Source: an uncultured Bacteroidales bacterium | GTDB lineage: Bacteria; Bacteroidota; Bacteroidia; Bacteroidales; UBA11471 | Length of the DNA: 61,456 nt | Direction: 5' to 3' | Assembly (NCBI GenBank): GCA_947625885.1 | Contig: CANQQA010000014.1 | Location: 1 to 61,456 of the forward strand | In this document: one piece after another, positions 52,640 to 61,186 of the stretch | How the letters are laid out: each line of letters begins with the position of its first letter | Position numbering within the stretch: position 1 is the stretch's first letter | The notes under the pieces: model-generated | Seen by the model: the letters and a program-made list of their open reading frames with translations, nothing else | Databases searched by the model: none | What the model was told of the DNA's origin: nothing | Made by a program: the position numbers and the translations under genes

Positions 52640-53764
52640 TTAGTTGTTCGCGGCTACTTTGATGGCGATGCCGTCTTTGAGGGTATTGACGCCTTCGATG
52701 ACGATGCGGTCGCCGGCTTTCACACCCGAAGTAACCATGTATTCTTTTCCGTTGTCGATAGCTGAAATGCCCACTTCGGTCGATTTTACCGTAGAGCTGT
52801 CGGTGAGTACATAGACGAATTTTTTGTCTTGTATTTCAAAGGTGGCTTTTTGCGGTATGAGTATGGCTGCATCGTTTTTCATCGGAATCATGATGACGCC
52901 GCTGCCGCCGCTGCGCAGCAGTTTGTCGGGGTTTTTGAAGGTGGCGCGCATGACCGACGAACCGGTTTGGGCATCGATGATACCGCTGACGGTTTCGATT
53001 TTACCCTTCAAGGGGTAGATGCTGCCGTCGGAGAGCCGCAGCGATACGGCAGGGAGTTTGCTCAGGAAATTGTTTGCTCCGTATTGGTTTGCCATTTCCA
53101 GAATCTGACGCTCGGTCATGGAGAAATAAACATACATTTCGGAGTTGTCGGAAACGGTCGTAAGGGGTGTTGCCGTCGAGGGCGACACTAAACTGCCCAC
53201 CCGGAAAGGAATTTCGCCTACGACACCGGTGAGGGGGCTGGTTACGCGGGTGAACGAATCGTTGTTGCGGGCATTGACCAATTGGGCTTCGGCTTCTGCC
53301 AACTGTGCTTTGGCGGAGGCATACGAGTTTTGCGCCATTTGCATTTCGTATTCGCTGATGATGCCTTTGCGATAGAGTTCCTGTTTGTTTTCGGCGGTGA
53401 GGCGGGCGGTCTCGGTGGCGGATTTTGCCACTTCGACGTTGGCTTCGGCTATTTTCAGCGCGGCTTTGTAGGGAATCGTATCGATGACGAAAAGCACGTC
53501 GCCCTTTTTCACGAGGGAGCCTTCATCGACGCACAATTCCGTGATGAAGCCGCTTACGTTGGGGCGTATGGCTATGTCTTGTTTTCCTTTGATGGCTGCC
53601 GGATAATTGCTGTACCATTCCATTCCGGAAGGTTCCAAAGTCTGAACATGGTATTCGCGAGCGAATCCTCCTTGTCCCTGCATGCCTTTCCCTCCACAGG
53701 AAAACAGTGTGGCACACAGTGTTGCGTAAGCAACGGTGCGGATAGAAAATCGGATTGATTTCAT
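52640..53764 (-). CDS. RND periplasmic adaptor lipoprotein (MFP/AcrA family)
   Basis: A 374-residue adaptor started at ATG 53764; a GTG two codons earlier was not used. The lipobox is ATLFSC. It has a lipoyl-like half-motif (GFITELCVDEGSLVKKGDVL, TSPLTGVVGEIPFRVGSLVS), a coiled-coil hairpin (EAQLVNARN etc.) and a beta-barrel domain with VSGIIDAQTGSSVMRATFKN. It links the inner membrane RND permease to the outer-membrane factor. First gene of the efflux operon, with a consensus -7 box about 120 bp upstream. Confidence 0.95.
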   Translation of the reverse strand: MKSIRFSIRTVAYATLCATLFSCGGKGMQGQGGFAREYHVQTLEPSGMEWYSNYPAAIKGKQDIAIRPNVSGFITELCVDEGSLVKKGDVLFVIDTIPYKAALKIAEANVEVAKSATETARLTAENKQELYRKGIISEYEMQMAQNSYASAKAQLAEAEAQLVNARNNDSFTRVTSPLTGVVGEIPFRVGSLVSPSTATPLTTVSDNSEMYVYFSMTERQILEMANQYGANNFLSKLPAVSLRLSDGSIYPLKGKIETVSGIIDAQTGSSVMRATFKNPDKLLRSGGSGVIMIPMKNDAAILIPQKATFEIQDKKFVYVLTDSSTVKSTEVGISAIDNGKEYMVTSGVKAGDRIVIEGVNTLKDGIAIKVAANN

Positions 53765-53884
53765 AATCACGTTCTGTTTTTTTTGTTAACTTATAGAGAA
53801 TTATTTTTTTACCTTATTATTCTTTCCTTGTCTTTGCGAGAAAATGCCCTGTCAGTAAGGTGTTCACGACTGTAAAAACAGATG

Positions 53885-53892
53885 CAAAGGTA
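53885..53892 (-). promoter_or_regulatory. -7 promoter element of the RND efflux operon
   Basis: TACCTTTG on the minus strand, consensus, giving an untranslated leader of about 110 nt. No repressor gene is adjacent. The 252-bp divergent gap also holds the zapA-operon promoter. Confidence 0.55.
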
Positions 53893-53963
53893 GCGATAAA
53901 GTTTGTATGGTAGATAAAAATAATAAAAATAAATCGAAAAAATAATGAAAAGACAGGGAAATA

Positions 53964-53995
53964 GTTGTCGAATCGAAAGAAAATATCTATCTTTG
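53964..53995 (+). promoter_or_regulatory. Promoter of the coiled-coil/zapA/rny operon
   Basis: GTTG (53964-53967), 20 bp, TATCTTTG (53988-53995). Supports the ATG at 54017 as the first start. Confidence 0.65.
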
Positions 53996-54016
53996 TGTAG
54001 ATTTTGGTGTACCTAT

Positions 54017-54310
54017 ATGGCAGACAGTCCCCGAAATGTAATAGACAGTTTGCATACTCATGTAACTGAATTGATAACCCGCCATGAGGCATTGCGCGAA
54101 CGGTGCGAAAAACTGGAAAGCCGATTGCGGGAGCGAAACAATACAGTGGAGGAGTTGAAAAAGAAACTGGAAGGGATAGAGTCGAAATACCGGAATCTGC
54201 TTATGGCACAAGCCGTTGTTTCCGAAAAAGGCGATTTTTCGGAAGCGCGCAGCCGATTTGAAAAGTTGGTGCGGGAAATCGACAAGTGCATCTCTTTGTT
54301 AAACGATTAG
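54017..54310 (+). CDS. Short coiled-coil protein upstream of ZapA (candidate ZapB-like partner)
   Basis: A 97-residue protein started at ATG 54017. Almost the whole length is a predicted coiled coil (ELITRHEALRERCEKLESRL, NNTVEELKKKLEGIESKYRN), ending in a short FEKLVREIDKCISLL. It is encoded 5 bp before zapA and shares its promoter. ZapB-type proteins are short coiled coils that bind ZapA at the division site, so a similar role is possible; sequence similarity to ZapB itself is not claimed. Confidence 0.7.
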   Translation: MADSPRNVIDSLHTHVTELITRHEALRERCEKLESRLRERNNTVEELKKKLEGIESKYRNLLMAQAVVSEKGDFSEARSRFEKLVREIDKCISLLND

Positions 54311-54315
54311 ATGCG

Positions 54316-54657
54316 ATGGACGATAAACAAAGTAAACAACGAATAACTGTTACGATAGCCAACCGGTCTTACACCCTGACCGTATCGAGAGACAAACTCA
54401 GTACACAGGAACCTATCGCGCGGGGCGCCGCCGAGGAAGTGGGACGACGGTACAGAAAATATCAACAGCAGATGTCCCAATCGAAAAACGATACGCAGGA
54501 CTTTCTCTCTTTTGCGGCGTGGGATATCGCTTACGATTATCTGTTTCTGGAAGCATCGAAAGATGCCGAGATTCTGAACGGAGAATTGCTCCGTATAGAC
54601 AAGGAACTCGAAAGCTATTTGCAGACTCCCGAGCCTGAGAACGGGATAGAAGATTGA
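54316..54657 (+). CDS. zapA: Cell division protein ZapA
   Basis: A 113-residue protein started at ATG 54316. The N-terminal domain (ITVTIANRSYTLTVSRDKLS) and the C-terminal helix (AAWDIAYDYLFLEASKDAEI) give the ZapA two-domain layout. ZapA cross-links FtsZ filaments at the Z ring. It is tightly spaced with the coiled-coil gene and precedes RNase Y, with a hairpin in the 84-bp gap. Confidence 0.85.
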   Translation: MDDKQSKQRITVTIANRSYTLTVSRDKLSTQEPIARGAAEEVGRRYRKYQQQMSQSKNDTQDFLSFAAWDIAYDYLFLEASKDAEILNGELLRIDKELESYLQTPEPENGIED

Positions 54658-54677
54658 TTACAAACATACTGGATAAC

Positions 54678-54722
54678 CCGCACTGCAACAATATTTTCAA
54701 ATATTGATGCGGTGCTTTTTTT
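54678..54722 (+). terminator. Hairpin with T-run between zapA and rny
   Basis: Outer stem CCGCA/TGCGG and inner perfect 8-bp stem CAATATTT/AAATATTG with a 2-nt loop, followed by TGC and seven T residues. It resembles an intrinsic terminator or attenuator separating the division genes from rny. Confidence 0.7.
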
Positions 54723-54741
54723 AACTAAAAATTACGACAAT

Positions 54742-56283
54742 ATGGAACCTATATCATTAGTGATAGGAATTGTGGCAGGACTTGCCGTAGCGCTGCTGCT
54801 CTGCTTTGTAATCTACAAAGTGCGTTTGAACGGGCGCACCCGTTCGATTCTCGAAGAAGCGAAAACGGAAGCGGAGACGATAAAGCGCAATAAAATGATG
54901 GAAGTGAAAGAGAAATTCATTTCCATGAAAGCCGACCTCGAAAACCAGCTTGCCGGACGCAGCGCCAAAGTGCAGTCGGCAGAGGCGAAAATACGGCAGC
55001 GCGAAATGCAACTCAACCAACAGCAACAGGAGTTGCAGCGCAAAAAAACGGAAACCGACGCCGTGCGCACCAATCTCGATGCGCAGGTGGAAATGGTCGA
55101 GAAGCGGAAGCAGGAGCTGGAACGCCTGCATAAAGCCGAAGTAGAAAAACTCGAACACATTTCGGGCTTGTCGGCAGAGGAGGCGAAAGAGCGCCTTGTC
55201 GAGTCGCTCAAAGAAGAAGCCAAAACGCAGGCGGCGTCGTATATCAACGACATCATGGACGAAGCCCGTATGACGGCGAATAAGGAAGCCAAGAGCATCG
55301 TCATCAAGACGATACAGCGCGTGGCTACCGAGACGGCGATAGAAAATTCGGTAACGGTATTCCATATCGATTCCGATGAAATAAAGGGTCGCATAATCGG
55401 TCGCGAAGGTCGCAACATACGCGCCCTCGAAGCGGCTACGGGAATCGAAATCATCGTGGACGACACGCCCGAAGCCATCGTGCTTTCGGGATTCGATCCG
55501 GTGCGTCGCGAAATCGCCCGTCTGGCTCTGCACCAGTTGGTAACGGACGGTCGCATACACCCCGCCCGCATCGAGGAGGTCGTTGCCAAAGTGAAAAAAC
55601 AGGTAGAAGAAGAAATCATAGAAACCGGCAAGCGCACGACGATAGATTTGGGCGTACACGGTCTGCACCCCGAACTTATTCGCTTGGTGGGCAAGATGAA
55701 ATACCGCTCGTCTTACGGACAGAACCTGTTGCAGCACTCCCGCGAAACGGCGAACCTCTGCGCCATCATGGCTTCGGAACTCGGATTGAACCCGAAGAAA
55801 GCCAAACGCGCCGGACTCTTGCACGATATAGGCAAGGTGCCCGACGACGAGCCGGAATTGCCGCACGCACTGCTGGGTATGAAGCTGGCGGAGAAATACA
55901 AGGAAAAACCGGAGATATGCAATGCTATCGGGGCGCACCACGACGAGACGGAAATGACCAGTCTGCTGGCGCCTATCGTGCAGGTGTGCGATGCCATTTC
56001 GGGCGCCCGTCCGGGTGCCCGCCGCGAAATCGTCGAAGCCTACATCAAGCGGCTGAACGATTTGGAACAGTTGGCGCTTTCTTATCCGGGCGTATTGAAA
56101 ACGTATGCCATACAAGCCGGTCGCGAGTTGCGCGTAATCGTGGGCGCCGACAAGATAGACGATTCCGAAATCGAAACGCTGTCGTCGGAAATAGCCAAGC
56201 GCATACAGGACGAAATGACCTATCCGGGACAGGTGAAGATTACGGTAATCCGCGAAACCCGTGCGGTAAGTTTCGCCAAATAA
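54742..56283 (+). CDS. rny: Ribonuclease Y
   Basis: A 513-residue enzyme started at ATG 54742. In order: N-terminal transmembrane helix ([20 protein letters not shown]), long coiled coil, KH domain with [19 protein letters not shown], and HD domain with [20 protein letters not shown] and GLLHDIGKV. RNase Y is the membrane-bound endoribonuclease that starts mRNA decay. It lies directly upstream of ricT, whose product is a known partner of RNase Y in Bacillus. Confidence 0.97.
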   Translation: MEPISLVIGIVAGLAVALLLCFVIYKVRLNGRTRSILEEAKTEAETIKRNKMMEVKEKFISMKADLENQLAGRSAKVQSAEAKIRQREMQLNQQQQELQRKKTETDAVRTNLDAQVEMVEKRKQELERLHKAEVEKLEHISGLSAEEAKERLVESLKEEAKTQAASYINDIMDEARMTANKEAKSIVIKTIQRVATETAIENSVTVFHIDSDEIKGRIIGREGRNIRALEAATGIEIIVDDTPEAIVLSGFDPVRREIARLALHQLVTDGRIHPARIEEVVAKVKKQVEEEIIETGKRTTIDLGVHGLHPELIRLVGKMKYRSSYGQNLLQHSRETANLCAIMASELGLNPKKAKRAGLLHDIGKVPDDEPELPHALLGMKLAEKYKEKPEICNAIGAHHDETEMTSLLAPIVQVCDAISGARPGARREIVEAYIKRLNDLEQLALSYPGVLKTYAIQAGRELRVIVGADKIDDSEIETLSSEIAKRIQDEMTYPGQVKITVIRETRAVSFAK

Positions 56284-56366
56284 ACACGAAAGCTCATTTT
56301 CTTTTGTCCGGCGGGGAGGCGGCATGACGTTCGCTTGCCCGCAGGGCGTTGCAAGACAGGAAGATT

Positions 56367-57686
56367 ATGGACAACAAACAATCCGATATTGCCCCCAACA
56401 ATGTCCCCGTGCCGGAGACGTCGGCGGCTGTTTCGCCCGACTTGTCGGCGGCAGTCGTGGCGCAGTGCGGCGGGAAGCTCGGCTGCTGCGACTGGCTGGC
56501 GGACATTCCGGAGTCGCACGACGATACGGAAATGGTGGAGGTGCAATTCAAGAATACACGGAAAGGCTACTATAAAAACTCGGCGCATCTTCGTCTCGAA
56601 AAAGGCGACATCGTGGCGGTGGAAGGAAATCCCGGACACGATATAGGCGTCGTTTCGCTTACCGGTCGGCTGGTTTTGCTGCAAATGCGGAAAAACGGCG
56701 TGCGGCTCGACAATCCCGATTTGAAGCGGGTCTACCGGAAAGCGAAATCCAACGACCTCGAAAAATTCAAAGAAGCCAAGTCGCGCGAACACGATACGAT
56801 GCTCCGCGCCCGAAAAATTGCGGAAGACCTGCATCTGAACATGAAAATCGGCGATGTGGAGTATCAGGGCGACGGCAACAAGGCGATATTTTATTACATT
56901 GCTGACGACCGTGTCGATTTCCGGCAGTTGATAAAAGTGTTGGCAGATGTTTTCCACGTGCGCATAGAAATGAAACAAATCGGTGCGCGGCAGGAGGCGG
57001 GACGCATCGGCGGCATCGGACCGTGCGGCAGGCAGTTGTGCTGTTCGTCATGGATTAGTAATTTCGTGTCTGTTGCCACCAGTGCCGCCCGTTATCAGGA
57101 TATTTCGCTCAATCCGCAGAAGTTGGCGGGGCAGTGTGCCAAGCTGAAATGCTGCCTCAATTTCGAGGTCGATGCCTACGTTGAGAGTTTCAAGCGCCTG
57201 CCTTCGCGGGAGATACCGTTGGAAACGCAGGAAGGAACTTTCTACCATTTCAAGACCGATATTTTCAAACGGCAGCTCACCTATTCGTCGTCGAAAGAGG
57301 TGGCAGCCAATTTGGTAACCGTCGATGCTTCGCGGGCGTTCGAGGTCATCGCCCTCAACAAGCGGGGCATCAAACCCGAAAAGCTGGCGATGGAAAGCAC
57401 CGAACCTGTACGGAAAGAGTTTGAAGATGTGGTGGGACAGGACAGCCTTACCCGTTTCGATAAGAAAAACCGTCAGGGCGGCAACAACCGAAAAAAGAAA
57501 AACCGCAACGGCGGCGGTGCCCAACGCTCTGAAAACAACAGGGAGCAGCAGTCGGGCTTCAATGCGCGTGGCGAGAATCGGCACAATCGCCGCCACAACG
57601 GAAACAACAACAATAATAAAAACAACCGGCGTAATTTTACGAACGATGATAATGCTGCGCCCCAACAACCGACCGATAATCAATAG
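56367..57686 (+). CDS. ricT: RicT/YaaT (PSP1-domain) protein
   Basis: A 439-residue protein started at ATG 56367; a TTG six codons earlier was not used. It contains the PSP1/YaaT core: KNTRKGYYKNSAHLRLEKGD, IEMKQIGARQEAGRIGGIGP, CGRQLCCSSWI and GQCAKLKCCLNFE, with a Cys set (CGR..LCC, CAKLKCC) that in RicT takes part in Fe-S binding. The C-terminal 70 residues are an Asn/Arg-rich low-complexity tail not present in all homologues, plausibly RNA-binding. RicT belongs to the RicAFT Y-complex that directs RNase Y; it follows rny here. The 3' end overlaps the gldH start. Confidence 0.93.
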   Translation: MDNKQSDIAPNNVPVPETSAAVSPDLSAAVVAQCGGKLGCCDWLADIPESHDDTEMVEVQFKNTRKGYYKNSAHLRLEKGDIVAVEGNPGHDIGVVSLTGRLVLLQMRKNGVRLDNPDLKRVYRKAKSNDLEKFKEAKSREHDTMLRARKIAEDLHLNMKIGDVEYQGDGNKAIFYYIADDRVDFRQLIKVLADVFHVRIEMKQIGARQEAGRIGGIGPCGRQLCCSSWISNFVSVATSAARYQDISLNPQKLAGQCAKLKCCLNFEVDAYVESFKRLPSREIPLETQEGTFYHFKTDIFKRQLTYSSSKEVAANLVTVDASRAFEVIALNKRGIKPEKLAMESTEPVRKEFEDVVGQDSLTRFDKKNRQGGNNRKKKNRNGGGAQRSENNREQQSGFNARGENRHNRRHNGNNNNNKNNRRNFTNDDNAAPQQPTDNQ

Positions 57687-58140
57687 CTGCTGCATTTTGT
57701 TGCTCTCGACGCTCGTGTTGGCGTCGTGCCGTTTCGACGGAAACAATATGCAGCGGTATGAGTCGGTGCCGGTATCGGGGTGGCTTGCCGATTCGCCGGT
57801 GCGTATGGAGGTGCCTGTTTCCGATACGGTCGGAGTGTACGACGTGGCATTGCGCTTGCGATATACCGATGATTATCCGTACAGCAACTTATGGCTTTTC
57901 GTAACGACGGTGGCGCCCGACAATACGGCGTCGGTCGATACGGTGAACATTCGTCTGGCAGATGAATACGGCCGATGGCTCGGCTCGGGAATCGGGGCTT
58001 CGATACAATATGAATTTTTATATCGGCAGGCATTCCGATTCGACCGGTCAGGGCTTTGGCATATTGCCATACAGCAGGGAATGCAGGATTTGGAGTTGGA
58101 GGGGATAACGGCTGTCGGCATCAAAGTTTCAGCGTTATAG
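57652..58140 (+). CDS. gldH: GldH lipoprotein
   Basis: A 162-residue lipoprotein started at ATG 57652 inside the end of ricT, an overlap of 35 bp in another frame. The signal peptide ends in LLLSTLVLASC and the mature part matches GldH (VGVYDVALRLRYTDDYPYSN, TVNIRLADEYGRWLGSGIGA). GldH belongs to the gliding-motility set in Flavobacteria and occurs in non-gliding Bacteroidales next to ricT. Its job in this organism is unknown. Confidence 0.88.
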   Translation: MLRPNNRPIINSCCILLLSTLVLASCRFDGNNMQRYESVPVSGWLADSPVRMEVPVSDTVGVYDVALRLRYTDDYPYSNLWLFVTTVAPDNTASVDTVNIRLADEYGRWLGSGIGASIQYEFLYRQAFRFDRSGLWHIAIQQGMQDLELEGITAVGIKVSAL

Positions 58141-58209
58141 AGCTCCTTTGGAAGATAAATTTATTTTTTCAAAAAAATAGGGAAAGCAAATATCCACCGA
58201 ACAAGAAAA

Positions 58210-58229
58210 CTCTTAAATTTGTTTAAGAG
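58210..58229. promoter_or_regulatory. Palindrome overlapping a -7 box upstream of the sigma factor gene
   Basis: CTCTTAAATTTGTTTAAGAG: perfect 8-bp arms around TTTG. The -7 consensus TAAATTTG (58214-58221) lies inside it. A candidate operator or self-regulatory site. No matching TTTG at -33. Confidence 0.5.
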
Positions 58230-58261
58230 AAAAAGCCCGAGAAAGGGGAGGCTGTAAGGGA

Positions 58262-58768
58262 ATGGATAAACATGTTTTGACCGATTATTTGGTCCGTAAT
58301 CAAAAGGAAATGTATCAATGGGCTTACAATTTGACGTCGGATTGTGAAGAAGCCCGCGATTTGCTGCAATCGACAATGTTGAAGATTCTGGCGGCTTGTC
58401 ATGCGTATAAGGAGGAAATCAATCTGGACGGGTGGATTTACACGGTGATGCGCAATCTTTATTTCAATGAATACAACCGTACTGTCAGGCAGTGTCGTCT
58501 GCCTGACGAACAGTGGGCACGGATTGAAAATTTTTCTTTCGATTTTTTATCGTCGGAGTCTTCCGATGCGGGTTGCGATGTGCGCGAAATACATGAAGCC
58601 GTAGAGTCGCTCCATGAAACGTATAAAATTCCGTTTTCTCTTTATTTATCGGGATATAAATATCACGAAATCGCTCGCAAGATAGGCATACCCATCGGCA
58701 CGGTGAAAAGCCGTATTTACGTTGGCAGACAGCAGCTGCAACTGACGTTGAAAGATTTTAAGGAGTAA
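58262..58768 (+). CDS. ECF-type RNA polymerase sigma factor
   Basis: A 168-residue sigma-70 family protein with region 2 (SDCEEARDLLQSTMLKILAA, WIYTVMRNLYFNEYNR) and region 4 (KYHEIARKIGIPIGTVKSRI), and no regions 1 or 3. It matches extracytoplasmic-function sigma factors. No anti-sigma factor gene follows; the next gene is convergent, 4 bp away. A palindrome overlapping a -7 box lies upstream. Confidence 0.92.
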   Translation: MDKHVLTDYLVRNQKEMYQWAYNLTSDCEEARDLLQSTMLKILAACHAYKEEINLDGWIYTVMRNLYFNEYNRTVRQCRLPDEQWARIENFSFDFLSSESSDAGCDVREIHEAVESLHETYKIPFSLYLSGYKYHEIARKIGIPIGTVKSRIYVGRQQLQLTLKDFKE

Positions 58769-58772
58769 CGGA

Positions 58773-59978
58773 TTATTCCGTTTCGACGGCAGCGAGGGCT
58801 TTTCTCTCTTTCCACTGACGGTAATGAATGACGCCGTAAGCGGTGAAGAAATAGAGCAGGGTAAGCCCCCACAGACTGTAAAATTCTTCCTTGACATCGG
58901 GCATCGTAGCGCCTTCGGAGCTCATGCGCAAAAATCCTTCCACGCCCCATGTTGCTGGAATGAAGCCGCCCAATACCCTCCACACGAGCGGCATTCGGTC
59001 GTAGGGCCATGTAACGCCGCTTACAAAGAGGAATACCATGGAGGTGAAGACGATAACCAAAAATACGCTTTCACGTTCGCGCACCAGTGCCGATAGCGTT
59101 ATGCCGAAGAATATCGACGAGAGCAGGAACGGCAGCAGGAAGATGTATATGTTCCATTGATTTCCGAGCTGAGGATAATCGAACAGCCACGGAATGATGT
59201 GCAGCATATACATTACCGTCATGATATAGAGGCTGTAATAGCACGCCGATTTTCCGAACAGCAGGTGCCATACGTTCTCGTGCGGGTTTTCGGGGGAGAG
59301 TTTCCTGCGTTCGTTTCGTCCGCCGGCGAGCAGTCCGATACCCAAAATGATACTTTGCTGCAAGATAACTATCAGCAATGCCGGCATAATGAACGAGGCA
59401 AATCCACCCGTCGGGTTGTAAAGCACAATGGAAAATCCGGGTATAGGGTTGGTTGCCATGTCGATTTGTTTCGCGGTGGCACCGACCAGCTTTTCGCTCT
59501 GCAACTCCTTGCCCATGTCGAGGGTTACTTCGGTGAGTGTTGCCAAAAAGTTTTTGTAATTGATGAGAATGCTCATATCGGAATAGAACAGAACGGGACT
59601 TTGCTCGCTCTGTACCACCTTTTTGCTGAAATCTTCCGGAATTTCCATGATGCCGTGGCATACGCGGCTGTACATCAAGTCTTTTGCCTCGTCGAGATTG
59701 GCGCAGTAAGAGATGATTTTCGTATTGGGCGAAGCATCGACACGCCGACACAGTTCCCGACTCAGGACGGTTCGGGAGTTATCGACGACGGCAAGCGGGA
59801 CGTCCCGTACTACTTCCGGATTATAGATGAATGCGTATAGCAGGGGATAGGCGAAAGGTAGCACGAAGAAAAACAACATTGCACCCATATCCTTGAATAC
59901 CGATATGTATTCTTGCCGCCAGATACGAATGGTGTCTGCCAACCCGTTTTTCAATGAAGCGAAAAATCCTGTTTTCAT
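58773..59978 (-). CDS. ABC-2 type transporter permease (second)
   Basis: A 401-residue permease started at ATG 59978; the open frame continues upstream into the other permease gene but that extension is not used. An N-terminal transmembrane helix (FFFVLPFAYPLLYAFIY) precedes a large extracytoplasmic domain (PLAVVDNSRTVLSRELCRRV, YCANLDEAKDLMYSRVCHGI), followed by five C-terminal helices (MPALLIVILQQSIILGIGLL, IYIFLLPFLLSSIFFGITLS, FLVIVFTSMVFLFVSGVTWP). This is the YhhJ/YbhR layout. It lies 11 bp after the first permease. Confidence 0.9.
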   Translation of the reverse strand: MKTGFFASLKNGLADTIRIWRQEYISVFKDMGAMLFFFVLPFAYPLLYAFIYNPEVVRDVPLAVVDNSRTVLSRELCRRVDASPNTKIISYCANLDEAKDLMYSRVCHGIMEIPEDFSKKVVQSEQSPVLFYSDMSILINYKNFLATLTEVTLDMGKELQSEKLVGATAKQIDMATNPIPGFSIVLYNPTGGFASFIMPALLIVILQQSIILGIGLLAGGRNERRKLSPENPHENVWHLLFGKSACYYSLYIMTVMYMLHIIPWLFDYPQLGNQWNIYIFLLPFLLSSIFFGITLSALVRERESVFLVIVFTSMVFLFVSGVTWPYDRMPLVWRVLGGFIPATWGVEGFLRMSSEGATMPDVKEEFYSLWGLTLLYFFTAYGVIHYRQWKERKALAAVETE

Positions 59979-59989
59979 ATCGGTATATA

Positions 59990-61171
59990 TTAAGGTATGT
60001 AGACTTGCCGGCGCAGTGCTCTTTTGAGCAGCGGCAGGAAACAAAGTGCCAACAACGGATAAACGAGGAGCGCGAGATAGTGAATCCGGCAGTAGTAGAG
60101 CGGAATGCTGTTCAATGCCTGATCGACGTAGATGATGAAGTAATGCCGCAGGGGCAGAATGTCGGTCAAGAGATGGAATGTCGAGTACATGGCTTCGGAC
60201 GGGAATGAAAATCCCGTGAGTGAAAACGATACGACTCCCAGCAGCGAGCCGGCACTCAGTGCGAGGCGCAGCGAAGGAATGATGCTGAAAAAGAGTACGC
60301 CCGTGCCCTGTATTGCCACAATGAAAAGGAGCATTGCCGTCACCATGGGCATGATGCCGTTTTGCAGCGGAAATCCGCAATAGCCGTAGAGCAGCGATTG
60401 GCAGAATATGCCCATGACCAGAAAGATGAGCGTTTGCGGCAGCAGCTTTCCGATGATTGCCAAGAGAATATTGTTGTTGGCGGTATTCAGCCATTCACGC
60501 GATGTTCCTTCTTTGATTTCGGAACCTATCGAGAAAATGGTTATCAGAAGTACCAATACCTCCAATATGCCGGGCAGAAAAGTGTTGTTGAGATATATGG
60601 AGTAGTTTGTCCACGGGTTTCCGAGCGCGTGCATATCTACCGTAATGGGTTGTATCTGCGGCATGATGTCGCGTTCGTATTCGCCTTTTGCCAACAAGGT
60701 TTGTTGCACCGCAGCACCGGCGGCGAGCGTCGTCATGGTGGTGAGGCTCTTGTATATCAATGCGCTGGGAATGAAGTAAACGCTGGTAGTGAAGTAGGGT
60801 ATTTGCGGTTGGCGGTTGGCATAAAGGTCTGCTTCGAACGATTCCGGAATTATCAGGAATCCGAACAGTTTTCCCTGTTGCATGGCATGGCGGGCTTCGG
60901 AGAAGCTCACATACCGGGTCGTAACATCGAGCGTTTGGTATGTGGTAAGCTGGCGGGTCAGGTTGCGGGAAGTGGCGCTGTGGTCGAGATCGACGACGGC
61001 GGTGGGCAGCTTTTCGGGCAGACCGTTACCCAACAGCGAGAGAAAAAATACGTAGCAGAACAGCGGCGCGCAAATCATGATTATCCAATAGAGCGGACGC
61101 GACACCAATATGTGCCACTCTCTGCGCATCACTTTCCACAAAGTACCGAATACCGTCGCTTCTTTTTCCAT
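59990..61171 (-). CDS. ABC-2 type transporter permease (first)
   Basis: A 393-residue permease with N-terminal helix (WIIMICAPLFCYVFFLSLLG, read approximately), extracytoplasmic domain (TAVVDLDHSATSRNLTRQLT) and C-terminal helices (FLPGILEVLVLLITIFSIGS, ILLAIIGKLLPQTLIFLVMG, PLRHYFIIYVDQALNSIPLY). It pairs with the second permease and with the HlyD-type adaptor encoded 15 bp upstream, the order of YbhG-YbhF-YbhS-YbhR-like export systems. No ATPase gene is in the window; one may lie beyond the right edge. Confidence 0.9.
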   Translation of the reverse strand: MEKEATVFGTLWKVMRREWHILVSRPLYWIIMICAPLFCYVFFLSLLGNGLPEKLPTAVVDLDHSATSRNLTRQLTTYQTLDVTTRYVSFSEARHAMQQGKLFGFLIIPESFEADLYANRQPQIPYFTTSVYFIPSALIYKSLTTMTTLAAGAAVQQTLLAKGEYERDIMPQIQPITVDMHALGNPWTNYSIYLNNTFLPGILEVLVLLITIFSIGSEIKEGTSREWLNTANNNILLAIIGKLLPQTLIFLVMGIFCQSLLYGYCGFPLQNGIMPMVTAMLLFIVAIQGTGVLFFSIIPSLRLALSAGSLLGVVSFSLTGFSFPSEAMYSTFHLLTDILPLRHYFIIYVDQALNSIPLYYCRIHYLALLVYPLLALCFLPLLKRALRRQVYIP

Positions 61172-61186
61172 GTTGTACAGCCGACT

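Noticed and set aside
59979-60494. A 172-residue N-terminal extension of the second ABC permease
   Set aside because: It overlaps the other permease in a different frame and contains no membrane segments; the normal start is 59978.
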